Source: Micavibrio aeruginosavorus (lineage in GTDB: Bacteria; Pseudomonadota; Alphaproteobacteria; UBA9219). Taken from it: a stretch of DNA of 6,476 nucleotides. A program made the position numbers and the translations under genes. The stretch covers positions 1-6,476 of the forward strand of contig DYNT01000077.1 in assembly GCA_020720905.1 (NCBI GenBank), given 5' to 3'. Positions within the stretch are counted from its first letter, which is position 1, and each line of letters opens with the position of its first letter. This document shows, piece by piece, positions 1 to 5,369 of the stretch. The notes under the pieces are model-generated. The model was not told the origin of the DNA. It searched no databases and was given only the letters and a program-made list of their open reading frames with translations.

Positions 1-135
1 CGAAAGGCCAATAACAGCTAATGGCTTATTTCTTCTCATCACAAGCTCATAAGGGGCATCAGCGGCAACGCTCAAAGATGGCATGCCTATACCCAACAGA
101 AAAACTCCCCAAAACAGCCTTTGGCTCAACCGCAT
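1..135 (-). CDS. Exported protein of unknown function, N-terminal part only
   Basis: This is the first 45 codons of a gene that runs off the left edge. The frame starts at the ATG complementary to 133-135 and stays open to base 1. The translation begins MRLSQRLFWGVFLLGIGMPS and continues LSVAADAPYELV. It has a basic n-region, a hydrophobic core (about residues 7-18) and a likely signal peptidase I site after SVAA (about residue 25), so the product should be exported by the Sec pathway. An excellent ribosome binding site lies 7 nt upstream. The visible mature part (DAPYELVMRRNKPLAVIGLS) is too short for me to name a family. The start is confident, the function unknown. Confidence 0.8.
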   Translation of the reverse strand, partial: MRLSQRLFWGVFLLGIGMPSLSVAADAPYELVMRRNKPLAVIGLS

Positions 136-142
136 TTCTTTT

Positions 143-150
143 CCCTCCTT
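143..150 (-). promoter_or_regulatory. Strong ribosome binding site of the exported-protein gene
   Basis: On the minus strand this reads AAGGAGGG, a near-perfect Shine-Dalgarno sequence, 7 nt before the ATG at 135. It fixes the start of the partial gene at the left edge. Confidence 0.8.
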
Positions 151-168
151 GTAAGTCCCGTCATCAAA

Positions 169-190
169 AATATACCCTTCATGAATGAAG
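169..190 (-). promoter_or_regulatory. Possible promoter -10 with an overlapping palindrome
   Basis: On the minus strand TATATT (174-169) is a plausible -10 box about 34 nt before the ATG of the exported-protein gene. No good -35 is visible at 16-18 nt. Immediately upstream lies a 14-nt inverted repeat, CTTCATGAATGAAG (177-190), where a regulator could bind. This is pattern matching only, and a chance palindrome is quite possible. Confidence 0.25.
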
Positions 191-207
191 AGGTGGCATC
201 AAAATCG

Positions 208-342
208 CCCTCCCCTTGCGGGAGGGCACAAGATTTTTAATCCCGCAGGGAGAAAAAATCTTGGGGAGGGGTCAAAACACGATGAAAAACGACCCCTCCC
301 CGAAAAACGCTCACGCGTTTTTCGACCCTCCCGCAAGGGGAG
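208..342. repeat. Composite palindromic intergenic repeat (branched hairpin element)
   Basis: A 17-bp perfect inverted repeat bounds the element (CTCCCCTTGCGGGAGGG at 210-226, its complement at 326-342). Inside it are three further paired segments. A 10-bp hairpin CAAGATTTTT/AAAAATCTTG joins 229-238 to 254-263. An 11-bp stem GGGGAGGGGTC/GACCCCTCCCC joins 263-273 to 291-301. A 9-bp hairpin GAAAAACGC/GCGTTTTTC joins 302-310 to 315-323. The element can thus fold as a long stem with side hairpins in DNA or RNA. The outer arm resembles palindromic repeats dispersed through many alphaproteobacterial genomes (from memory). No open frame is evident. It may be a non-autonomous mobile repeat, and it could also end transcription between the flanking genes. 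Confidence 0.75.
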
Positions 343-468
343 TGTGGTTTTTACCTGTTGTTAACCTGAGTTCGTAGCCCTGGCGGGGATCCCATTTTCT
401 TTTTTTTCTTATTGACCAAGACCCTATTTTGTCTCATCCTATCCATGCAAAGTAGGAGTTTCCTATCT
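343..468. other. Intergenic stretch without a recognised gene
   Basis: This holds a pyrimidine-rich run (about 393-410) and a 'ctggcggggatccc' stretch (379-392) resembling half of the dispersed GATCCCGC repeat seen at 1354-1381. A TTGACC hexamer at 412-417 could be a -35 box, but no convincing -10 follows at 16-18 nt. I see no gene that I can support here. Confidence 0.4.
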
Positions 469-747
469 TTGTGGGGTGTCAGAACCCTTCCGTTAGCGGT
501 TAGCCATGTAAAACCTGTCCGAAAACAGGCTTGTTTTCAAAACAGTTTTAAATGGCGTGTAGCATTGGCTCTTGAGCCAATATTGCATGGCGTTGCCGAT
601 ACAAACGCTGCCTCCGGCCTTTTATGGCTGGGAGGCAGTGGCGTATGTCCAAGCCTCGCGGCCAAAGGCCTCTGCAATCGTCTAACGGCGGTTTCTGAAC
701 TCCCAGCCACCAGCGGAAATTCGTTCGCTGGCCTTTGGGGGAAGTGA
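469..747 (+). CDS. Doubtful small ORF inside a hairpin-rich segment
   Basis: An open frame ends at TGA 745-747. Possible starts are TTG 412 (no ribosome binding site), ATG 445 (none) and TTG 469, which has AGGAG at 454-458, 10 nt upstream. From 469 the product would be 92 residues (MWGVRTLPLAVSHVKPVRKQ...), with no signal peptide, membrane segment or domain that I recognise. Against it, the whole stretch is packed with short palindromes that would explain the absence of stops, and a minus-strand frame is also open over 537-761. In favour, the stop is only 3 nt before the next candidate start at 751. I consider it more likely noncoding or a repeat-derived pseudo-ORF. Confidence 0.2.
   Translation: MWGVRTLPLAVSHVKPVRKQACFQNSFKWRVALALEPILHGVADTNAASGLLWLGGSGVCPSLAAKGLCNRLTAVSELPATSGNSFAGLWGK
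489..731. repeat. Hairpin-rich segment, structured RNA or degenerate repeat element
   Basis: At least seven local inverted repeats follow one another. They are CCTGT/ACAGG (514-518/525-529), TGTTTT/AAAACA (532-537/539-544), ATTGGCT/AGCCAAT (564-570/575-581), GCGTT/AACGC (590-594/604-608), CTGCCTCC/GGAGGCAG (608-615/631-638, with an inner GCC/GGC pair), GGCC/GGCC (660-663/667-670) and CCAGCG/CGCTGG (710-715/726-731). The density is far above what a normal coding region shows. I could not match it to 6S, SRP, RNase P, tmRNA or an integron attC site. It may be a structured RNA, a leader for the genes at 751-1214, or stacked palindromic repeats. Confidence 0.45.
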
Positions 748-750
748 GCT

Positions 751-1026
751 TTGTTTTTCATCCATCAAAAAAAGCGGTTCCGTCTGTCGGGTAAAACAGG
801 GCGGCGGGTTGTTCTTCTTTTGGGGTTGGGGATTGGCTTGCTTGTTGGATTAGGAATCGGGATGCACGTTTCCCTTGCTTTAGCTACAAGTCATCCTTGC
901 GGCCTTCCTCTCTCTCATCCCAATGGTCAACAATTCGATGCTTCGCTGCCAAAGGATTGCGATGCGTATCTCAAATCTTTTGACGATTTACAACCACACC
1001 CAACAGATGAAAGGAATCCGCTATGA
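751..1026 (+). CDS. Small membrane-anchored protein of unknown function
   Basis: The frame starts at TTG 751, preceded by GGGGGAAG (738-745) as a possible ribosome binding site, and encodes 91 residues. A basic N-terminus (residues 7-19, with KKRFR and KTGRR) is followed by a very hydrophobic Gly/Leu-rich helix at about 20-45 (RVVLLLGLGIGLLVGLGIG). It should be a signal anchor or uncleaved signal, with the polar C-terminal half outside the membrane. That half has two cysteines (in SHPCG and PKDCD) that could form a disulfide. No family is recognised. The main support is its stop codon, which overlaps the next start as ATGA at 1023-1026, suggesting translational coupling. The TTG start is uncertain, as the only in-frame ATG (862) would discard most of the hydrophobic helix. 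Confidence 0.55.
   Translation: MFFIHQKKRFRLSGKTGRRVVLLLGLGIGLLVGLGIGMHVSLALATSHPCGLPLSHPNGQQFDASLPKDCDAYLKSFDDLQPHPTDERNPL
1010..1015 (+). promoter_or_regulatory. Ribosome binding site fixing the start at 1023
   Basis: AAAGGA lies 7 nt before ATG 1023, inside the end of the preceding gene. This favours independent or coupled initiation at 1023 in the ATGA overlap. Confidence 0.6.
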
Positions 1027-1214
1027 ATAAAATCTTTGTTTTCTTGCTCGCTCTTGTCGGCCTATGTGCCGCTGGTTCTGTCGAAGCCTCATCTTATAGA
1101 CGTTCGTCCGATGATGTTTATGTCAATGGATATTCTCGTCAAGATGGAACCTACGTTCAACCGCACTATCGTTCAGCGCCAGATGGCGATTCATCTAATA
1201 ATTATGGGCGCTGA
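1023..1214 (+). CDS. Small exported protein with a DGTYV-x-PHYRS motif
   Basis: This encodes 63 residues and starts at ATG 1023, with AAAGGA at 1010-1015 spaced 7 nt. The N-terminus (MNKIFVFLLALVGLCAAGSVEA) is a clear signal peptide with probable cleavage near residues 22-23. The mature part is about 41 residues and contains VNGYSRQDGTYVQPHYRS followed by PDGDSSNNYG. I recognise this motif (Y-x-R-x-DGTYV-x-PHYRS-x-P-DG-x-NNYG) from many small periplasmic or surface proteins of proteobacteria whose function is not known to me. The ATGA overlap with the preceding gene implies a two-gene unit. The protein is complete, ending at TGA 1212-1214 just before a repeat and terminator block. Confidence 0.8.
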   Translation: MNKIFVFLLALVGLCAAGSVEASSYRRSSDDVYVNGYSRQDGTYVQPHYRSAPDGDSSNNYGR

Positions 1215-1229
1215 GACTAAACATCTTTT

Positions 1230-1285
1230 CGTCATGCCCGCGTTTTCTTGCCCGAAGCAAAAGCGGCGGTGGCGTGGGCATGACG
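1230..1285. repeat. Palindromic repeat with CGTCATGCCC arms
   Basis: A 10-bp perfect inverted repeat, CGTCATGCCC (1230-1239) and GGGCATGACG (1276-1285), encloses a purine-rich spacer. It begins 16 nt after the stop of the small exported-protein gene. It belongs by appearance to the dispersed GTCATxCCCGC type of proteobacterial intergenic repeat, and the RNA would form a large hairpin. Confidence 0.6.
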
Positions 1286-1325
1286 GAATCTTTATGGCAT
1301 AGATATCGTCTGCTTCTAGAGTTTA

Positions 1326-1344
1326 TTTTTCTGGAACAGAAAAA
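1326..1344. repeat. AT-rich hairpin
   Basis: TTTTTCTG (1326-1333) pairs with CAGAAAAA (1337-1344) around a GAA loop. It has no T-tract after it on either strand, so it is a weak terminator candidate and may just be part of the repeat block. Confidence 0.4.
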
Positions 1345-1353
1345 AATAAGAAA

Positions 1354-1381
1354 ACTGGATCCCGCTTTCGCGGGGATGACG
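1354..1381. repeat. Short dispersed palindromic repeat (CTGGATCCCGC...GCGGGGATGACGG type)
   Basis: The unit reads CTGGATCCCGC, a TTTC loop, then GCGGGGATGACG. CCCGC (1361-1365) pairs with GCGGG (1370-1374). This is a very widespread proteobacterial intergenic repeat family, recognised from memory. The same GTCATTCCCGC arm recurs at 1414-1424. Confidence 0.65.
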
Positions 1382-1403
1382 GTAAGGGATAGTGTTGTGT
1401 CCA

Positions 1404-1491
1404 CAAAAAAACAGTCATTCCCGCGCCCTCGTCCCGCCGCACTTGCGGCGGGCAAAAGGATAAAGCGGGAGGCCCGTTTGTTTTTTTTGCT
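1404..1491. terminator. Bidirectional intrinsic terminator between the small exported-protein gene and phaC
   Basis: A strong central hairpin, CCCGCCGC (1433-1440), loop ACTT, GCGGCGGG (1445-1452), is nested in outer arms TCCCGC (1419-1424) and GCGGGA (1465-1470). An A-run lies on the left (1404-1411, a T-run when read from phaC) and a T-run on the right (1481-1488). A smaller CGGG-AGG-CCCG hairpin (1467-1476) sits directly before the right T-run. Since genes converge on this spot from both sides, it fits a shared terminator built from palindromic repeat sequence. Confidence 0.6.
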
Positions 1492-1550
1492 GTTTGCTAA
1501 CGCTTGAGCCGTTTTGGGTATAAATGGGCTTTGGTTAAACGATTGTCCTC

Positions 1551-3386
1551 CTAAAGCACCCGTGTTTTTACATAACTGCCCGGCGCGTCTTCGATGACAT
1601 TGGGATTGGCTGCGGGATCGCGCGGCGCGACTTTTTCGCCAGAGTATGGTGCGAGCCATTTGATCCACTCCGGCCACCACGAGCCTTCGTTTTGGGTTGC
1701 GCCTTTAAGCCATTCGTCAGGATCGGCGGGGCACTTGGCCACGGCGTTCGTCCAATAGCCGTATTTCTTTTTGGCGGGAGGATTGACGACGCCCGCGATA
1801 TGGCCGCTGCCCGATAGGCAGAAGGTCACAGGGCCGCTGTAGGTTTGCGTGGCGACATAGGTAGAGCGCCACGGCGTGATGTGATCTTCAAACGTGGACA
1901 GGCAGAAGGTGGGAGACTTAATCTTGGTCAGATCAATCGGCACGTCTTTCATGGACAGGCGGTTCGGCTGGATCAAATTGTTTTCAAGATACATATTGCG
2001 CAGGTAATAGCTGTGCATCGCCTGCGGCAAATTGGTGCTGTCCGAATTCCATGACAGCAAATCAAATGGGAACGGATCGTTGCCCATCAGATAATTGTTG
2101 ATAACAAATGACCAGATAAGATCATTGGCGCGAAGCATCGAAAAGGTCGTTCCCATGACGCCCGCCGACAGATAGCCTTGGCCTTCCATCATGGATTCAA
2201 GAAACGCAATTTGATCTTCGTCAATGAAGACACCTAAATCGCCCGGTTCGGCAAAGTCGATCAGCGTGACAAGATAAGTGACCGAGGCGATGGCGGGCAT
2301 GCCTTCAGGTTTGCGGCTTCCCGCATTTTCCAGCCACGCCAGCGCACTGGCCACCAGCGTGCCGCCGATGCAATAGCCAAGGATGTTGACATCTTTTTCG
2401 CCTGTGACTTTGGCAACTTCAACAGAGGCTGTGATGGGGCCTTGCATCATGTAATCATCAAAGCCCATTTTGGCATGACGCGCATCAGGGTTGACCCATG
2501 AAATGCAGAATACCGTGTGGCCTTGTTCCACCAGATAGCGGATAAAAGAATTCTCGGCCTTTAAATCAAGAATATAAAACTTGTTGATCCATGGCGGCAC
2601 GATCAGGAACGGCGTTTTATAGACGCTTTCTGTCAGCGGCGCATACTGGATCAGTTGGATCAGGTCGTTTTGATAAACAACTTTGCCTTTGGTCGTGGCG
2701 ATATTCTCGCCAAAGTGAAAGACCGAGCTATCGCTCATCGAGATCATCAGCTTGCCGTGGCCGCGTTCCATGTCTTTAAGAAGATTGTCCAAGCCACGGA
2801 TCAGATTTTCGCCATGCGTTTGAAGTGTCGTGCGCAGCACTTCGGGGTTCGTCATCCAGAAGTTGGAAGGTGCCATCGCATCAATCATCTGATTGGTGTA
2901 GAACTTGACCTTATGCGCGATTTTGGGATCAAGGCCACGGCTGTCTTCCACCAAGTTTTGTGCCAAGCGCGAGATTAAAAGATAGGACTGCTTGATGAAA
3001 ATAAAGATCCAGCTTTCTTCCCATGTGGGGTCTTTAAAGCGCTTGTCGGAAGGATCACTGGCGATAACGGGCTCAGCCTTTTGGGCGGATTGTGCGGCGG
3101 CCACGGTGCGTTTAAGTAACGTGACGTAATCTTGCCAAAACGCAATTTGCGTTTCCACAAAACGGTGGGGATCGGCCAGCGTTTTTTGCGTGAAGTCGGT
3201 AAAGGCTTTGCCAATATGCGCGGAATCAGAGGCAGGCATTTTACCCATCATCGTCTTATTGCGTTCGATAAAGGCGGCCAGAAGCTTTTGACTGCGCGCC
3301 GCGATGGACATAATCTTTGTGGCCATCATGCTGAAATCGGGGGCTTGCCTTGCGGAGGAAGGGGCATCGTTTGTCTTATGGGTCAT
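1551..3386 (-). CDS. phaC: Class I poly(3-hydroxyalkanoate) synthase
   Basis: PhaC polymerises (R)-3-hydroxyacyl-CoA, mainly 3-hydroxybutyryl-CoA, into polyhydroxyalkanoate on the surface of cytoplasmic storage granules. The product is 611 residues, near the usual ~590-600 of class I enzymes. An N-terminal PhaC-type domain spans about 70-250. The alpha/beta-hydrolase catalytic domain starts around FLIVPPWINKFYILDL (260-275). The lipase-like box GYCIGG gives the nucleophile Cys339, with Asp501 in FEDHITPW and His529 in SGSGHIAGV completing the triad. The spacing matches my memory of the Cupriavidus enzyme. The C-terminus APGSYVKTRVL is typical of class I. I chose ATG 3386 (MTHKTNDAPSS). The frame is open upstream to a TTG at 3494, but that would run over the divergent gene's start. 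The ribosome binding site is weak (GGTAA). No phaA, phaB or phasin gene is adjacent. Confidence 0.95.
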   Translation of the reverse strand: MTHKTNDAPSSARQAPDFSMMATKIMSIAARSQKLLAAFIERNKTMMGKMPASDSAHIGKAFTDFTQKTLADPHRFVETQIAFWQDYVTLLKRTVAAAQSAQKAEPVIASDPSDKRFKDPTWEESWIFIFIKQSYLLISRLAQNLVEDSRGLDPKIAHKVKFYTNQMIDAMAPSNFWMTNPEVLRTTLQTHGENLIRGLDNLLKDMERGHGKLMISMSDSSVFHFGENIATTKGKVVYQNDLIQLIQYAPLTESVYKTPFLIVPPWINKFYILDLKAENSFIRYLVEQGHTVFCISWVNPDARHAKMGFDDYMMQGPITASVEVAKVTGEKDVNILGYCIGGTLVASALAWLENAGSRKPEGMPAIASVTYLVTLIDFAEPGDLGVFIDEDQIAFLESMMEGQGYLSAGVMGTTFSMLRANDLIWSFVINNYLMGNDPFPFDLLSWNSDSTNLPQAMHSYYLRNMYLENNLIQPNRLSMKDVPIDLTKIKSPTFCLSTFEDHITPWRSTYVATQTYSGPVTFCLSGSGHIAGVVNPPAKKKYGYWTNAVAKCPADPDEWLKGATQNEGSWWPEWIKWLAPYSGEKVAPRDPAANPNVIEDAPGSYVKTRVL

Positions 3387-3410
3387 GCTGTTACCGTGGC
3401 TTCTTTTTCT

Positions 3411-3440
3411 TTGGTGTGAAGAGAGGAAGACTGCTATGCT
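3411..3440 (+). promoter_or_regulatory. Candidate sigma-70-type promoter for the lipoprotein-glpX unit
   Basis: TTGGTG (3411-3416) and TATGCT (3435-3440) are separated by 18 bp in the 92-bp divergent gap between phaC and the lipoprotein gene. Transcription would start about 30 nt before ATG 3479. No equally good match is visible for phaC on the other strand. The hexamers are moderate matches only. Confidence 0.35.
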
Positions 3441-3478
3441 GGGAGCCGAAGAGAACGGCGGCGGGGTTATCTCATACC

Positions 3479-3844
3479 ATGAAACGCGAATCAAAATCAG
3501 CAGTAAAGTTAAGAGCGATCGCTTTTTTCTTTCTTGCTTTTTCTCTCACGTCTTGCGCCGATGTGCGCGGACCGCAATGGCTGACGGGTGAGCCGGACGA
3601 GTCTGTTTTAAACGCGCCGCGTGTTGTTAGCGTGCCATCGGGGGGAAGCGATCAGAGCTGGCCGAACCTTGCCGATGTGCCTGACAAGAAACCAAGATTT
3701 TCAAAACCGTCCGTGCGAGAATCGCAGCGGCAGACCCTTACGTCAGACAATCTTAAGGCTCAGGCCGAAATGGAACGCCTTCGAAACATTCAGCTTGATG
3801 ATCAACCTGATCCTATACCAATCCCACTTGATGGAGAACCGTGA
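3479..3844 (+). CDS. Small lipoprotein of unknown function, coupled to glpX
   Basis: This encodes 121 residues from ATG 3479. The N-terminus (MKRESKSAVKLRAIAFFFLA) leads into a lipobox LTSC with the lipid-modified Cys at residue 26, so signal peptidase II processing and membrane anchoring are expected. The residue after the Cys is Ala, not Asp, which in enterobacterial rules favours the outer membrane. The mature part is about 96 residues, polar and Pro/Ser/Asp-rich, with a short charged segment around LKAQAEMERLRNIQLDD, and looks largely unstructured. I recognise no domain. Its TGA overlaps the glpX start (TGATG), so the two are probably translated from one mRNA. The ribosome binding site is poor. 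Confidence is high that it is a gene, low on role. Confidence 0.8.
   Translation: MKRESKSAVKLRAIAFFFLAFSLTSCADVRGPQWLTGEPDESVLNAPRVVSVPSGGSDQSWPNLADVPDKKPRFSKPSVRESQRQTLTSDNLKAQAEMERLRNIQLDDQPDPIPIPLDGEP
3833..3838 (+). promoter_or_regulatory. Ribosome binding site of glpX inside the lipoprotein gene
   Basis: GGAGAA lies 5-7 nt before ATG 3844. It supports ATG 3844 over the adjacent in-frame GTG at 3841, which would have shorter spacing. Confidence 0.65.
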
Positions 3845-4818
3845 TGCACAAAGACGCCTATATGGATCGCAATTTGGCGCTGGAGCTGGGGCGCGTGGCG
3901 GAAGCGGCGGCGCTGTCTTGTGCCACGATGGTGGGGCGCGGCGATGAAAAGATGGCGGATCAAATGGCGGTGGATGGGATGCGCAGGGCGCTGAATGTTC
4001 TCGACATTGAGGGTACGGTGGTGATCGGCGAGGGCGAACGCGATGAAGCCCCCATGCTCTATATCGGCGAGAAAGTCGGCACGGGTAAGGGTATCAAGGT
4101 CGATATTGCGCTGGATCCTTTGGAAGGCACGACGATTTGCGCAACGGGCGGCTACAACGCGATGGCTGTTGTGGCGATGGCGCAGGCGGGAGGTTTTTTA
4201 CATGCGCCCGACGTGTATATGGACAAGATTGCCGTTGGCGTGGGCTTGCCCGACGGCGTGGTTGATCTTGACGCCTCACCGGAAGAAAACCTGAAAAACC
4301 TTGCTGGGGCCAAAGGCGCAGAGATTGCCGAGCTTCAAGTGTGCATTCTTGATCGCCCTCGCCATGCGGAGCTGATTGCTCGCGTGCGTGCTTGTGGTGC
4401 GCGCATTATGCTGATCGGTGACGGCGATGTGGCGGGCGTGATCGCGACGTCTGACTCGGATAGCGGCATTGACCTTTATATCGGCACAGGTGGCGCGCCG
4501 GAAGGCGTTTTGGCCGCCGCCGCGCTGCAATGTATCGGCGGGCAGATGCAAGGCCGCCTTGTGTTCCGTAACGATGCGGAAAAAGGCCGCGCCGCCAAGG
4601 CGGGCATTACGGATTTGGGCAAGAAATATGCGCTGAACGAACTGGCTTTTGGTGACGTGATGTTCGCGGCCACGGGCGTGACAAACGGCGCGACGCTGAA
4701 GGGCGTGCGGCTGTTTGCGGGCGGCGCGATCACGCACAGCGTCGTGATGCGCTCACGCACCGGAACCGTGCGTTATATTCAGGCTCACCACAATTTCCAC
4801 CGCAAACCGTTTGCGTGA
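3844..4818 (+). CDS. glpX: Class II fructose-1,6-bisphosphatase
   Basis: GlpX hydrolyses fructose 1,6-bisphosphate to fructose 6-phosphate, the committed step of gluconeogenesis, using divalent metal in the cytoplasm. The product is 324 residues, slightly shorter than E. coli GlpX (336). Family signatures are all present in order: GRGDEKMAD (31-39), GEGERDEAPMLYIGEKVG (62-79), the metal-binding DPLEGT (91-96), APDVYMDK (121-128), RPRH (171-174), IGDGDVAG (191-198), GTGGAPEGV (214-222) and ATGVTNGATLKGV near the C-terminus. No key motif is missing. It is the second gene of the lipoprotein-glpX unit and its coding sequence is visibly GC-rich, unlike the methyltransferase gene to the right. The start codon follows from the GGAGAA site and TGATG overlap. 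Confidence 0.95.
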   Translation: MHKDAYMDRNLALELGRVAEAAALSCATMVGRGDEKMADQMAVDGMRRALNVLDIEGTVVIGEGERDEAPMLYIGEKVGTGKGIKVDIALDPLEGTTICATGGYNAMAVVAMAQAGGFLHAPDVYMDKIAVGVGLPDGVVDLDASPEENLKNLAGAKGAEIAELQVCILDRPRHAELIARVRACGARIMLIGDGDVAGVIATSDSDSGIDLYIGTGGAPEGVLAAAALQCIGGQMQGRLVFRNDAEKGRAAKAGITDLGKKYALNELAFGDVMFAATGVTNGATLKGVRLFAGGAITHSVVMRSRTGTVRYIQAHHNFHRKPFA

Positions 4819-4858
4819 GGGGTCAAGGAAGAACGAATTCGAACCGCCCCCCCGCCCA

Positions 4859-4986
4859 GCATTCTGTGAGCGGCGAAGCCGCGCAACAGCGCAAACACAA
4901 AGACGCATTCTGTGAGCGGCGAAGCCGCGCAACAGCGCAAACACAAAGACGCATTCTGTGAGCGGCGAAGCCGCGCAACAGCGCAA
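4859..4986. repeat. 46-bp tandem repeat, 2.8 copies, each with two hairpins
   Basis: Units begin at 4859, 4905 and 4951. The first two are identical 46-mers and the third is a 36-nt partial copy. Each unit begins GCATTCTGTGAGCGGCGAAG. Each contains two mini-palindromes, GCGGC-GAA-GCCGC and GCGC-AACA-GCGC, linked by an ACACAAAGAC spacer. The 46-nt period is not a multiple of three, so it does not encode a protein repeat, and it lies just after glpX. There are no variable spacers, so it is not a CRISPR array. Copy number could vary between strains. Hairpins at the 3' end of the glpX mRNA could also affect its stability. Confidence 0.9.
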
Positions 4987-5019
4987 GGAAAGAGTGTGGA
5001 TGGCCACCAGCCCGTCTAC

Positions 5020-5034
5020 GCTGCCTTTGGCAGC
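5020..5034. repeat. Short perfect palindrome
   Basis: GCTGCC (5020-5025) and GGCAGC (5029-5034) pair around TTT. It is one of a series of palindromes between glpX and the tRNA fragment. There is no T-tract, so it is a poor terminator. Confidence 0.5.
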
Positions 5035-5047
5035 TACGCCGGACATA

Positions 5048-5087
5048 AGATTTTCTAAAGCTCGGCTTTGCCTCGCCAAGAAAATCT
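5048..5087. repeat. Palindromic element abutting the tRNA fragment
   Basis: AGATTTTCT (5048-5056) and AGAAAATCT (5079-5087) form a 9-bp inverted repeat enclosing a second hairpin, AAAGC-TCG-GCTTT (5057-5069). The right arm ends 2 bp from the 3' end of the tRNA-Val fragment. It could be a dispersed repeat or a structure terminating the old tRNA transcript, though no T-run follows on the minus strand. Confidence 0.5.
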
Positions 5088-5089
5088 AA

Positions 5090-5136
5090 TGGTGGGTGCG
5101 ACAGGGATTGAACCTGTGACCCCTACCGTGTGAAGG
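5090..5136 (-). tRNA. 3' fragment of a tRNA-Val(CAC) gene, probable attachment-site scar
   Basis: Read on the minus strand this is the last ~47 nt of a tRNA. In order it has anticodon loop TTCACAC with anticodon CAC (5132-5130), anticodon-stem 3' strand GGTAG, variable region GGGTC, and a perfect 5-bp T arm ACAGG/CCTGT with loop TTCAATC. It ends with acceptor 3' strand CGCACCC, discriminator A and encoded CCA (5092-5090). Matching to a tRNA stops about two positions into the 5' anticodon stem: AACCC is found where CTACC is needed. No GGGTGCG acceptor 5' strand or D arm lies upstream. It is therefore truncated and cannot give a functional tRNA. Such 3' fragments are typical of the far end of elements integrated into tRNA genes, and by orientation the element lies to the right. 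Confidence 0.85.
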
Positions 5137-5369
5137 GTTTAAAGGTCAGTCCATACAATATGTTAGAGCCCATCTCGTGATGAAATCGCCACATATTTTC
5201 CACATAATAACAGTGATTGTGTTTTACTGAAACACGGGCTTTGCTCTGTGCATTGTTGGCTAGCCATGCAGCGAAACAGCAGGTTCTATAATGTCTATAC
5301 GGGGGGGGATTGCTTCTTCGATTTCTACTGCGTTCACAGGCCGCGCCCCCATCAGACTTCTGCTTGCTG
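5137..5369. other. Intergenic or remnant DNA between the tRNA fragment and the IS remnant
   Basis: No gene is supported here. There is a small GTGTTT-TACTG-AAACAC hairpin (about 5219-5235), a TATAAT hexamer (5287-5292) without a properly spaced -35, and a run of eight G at about 5300. A minus-strand frame ending at about 5260 reads GARPVNAVEIEEAIPPRIDI, which looks somewhat protein-like. It has no start or family that I recognise and may be the broken end of a lost gene. Confidence 0.35.

Noticed and set aside
489..731. Integron attC site
   Set aside because: GTCTAAC near 679 fits an R'' core and GTTAGC motifs occur near 492, but no correctly placed GTTRRRY partner or integrase is present.
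1195..1680. Minus-strand ORF of 161 residues
   Set aside because: It overlaps the end of phaC in another frame and runs through palindromic repeats and the terminator.
3387..3494. Upstream extension of phaC to a TTG at 3494 (647 residues)
   Set aside because: It would cover the divergent promoter region and the lipoprotein start, uses TTG, and adds residues unlike PhaC. ATG 3386 gives the normal class I length.
4859..4986. CRISPR array
   Set aside because: The repeats are directly contiguous 46-mers with no variable spacers and there are no cas genes.
4753..5079. Minus-strand ORF of 108 residues over the tandem repeat
   Set aside because: The 46-nt period is not a multiple of three and the frame overlaps the end of glpX. 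Openness comes from the GC-rich repeat.
5090..5230. Complete tRNA split by an intron
   Set aside because: No matching 5' acceptor strand (CGCACCC on the plus strand) or D arm appears anywhere to the right in the window.
5287..5292. TATAAT as a promoter -10 for the IS frame
   Set aside because: The only upstream -35-like hexamer (TTGGCT, 5256-5261) is 25 bp away, too far, and no gene follows.
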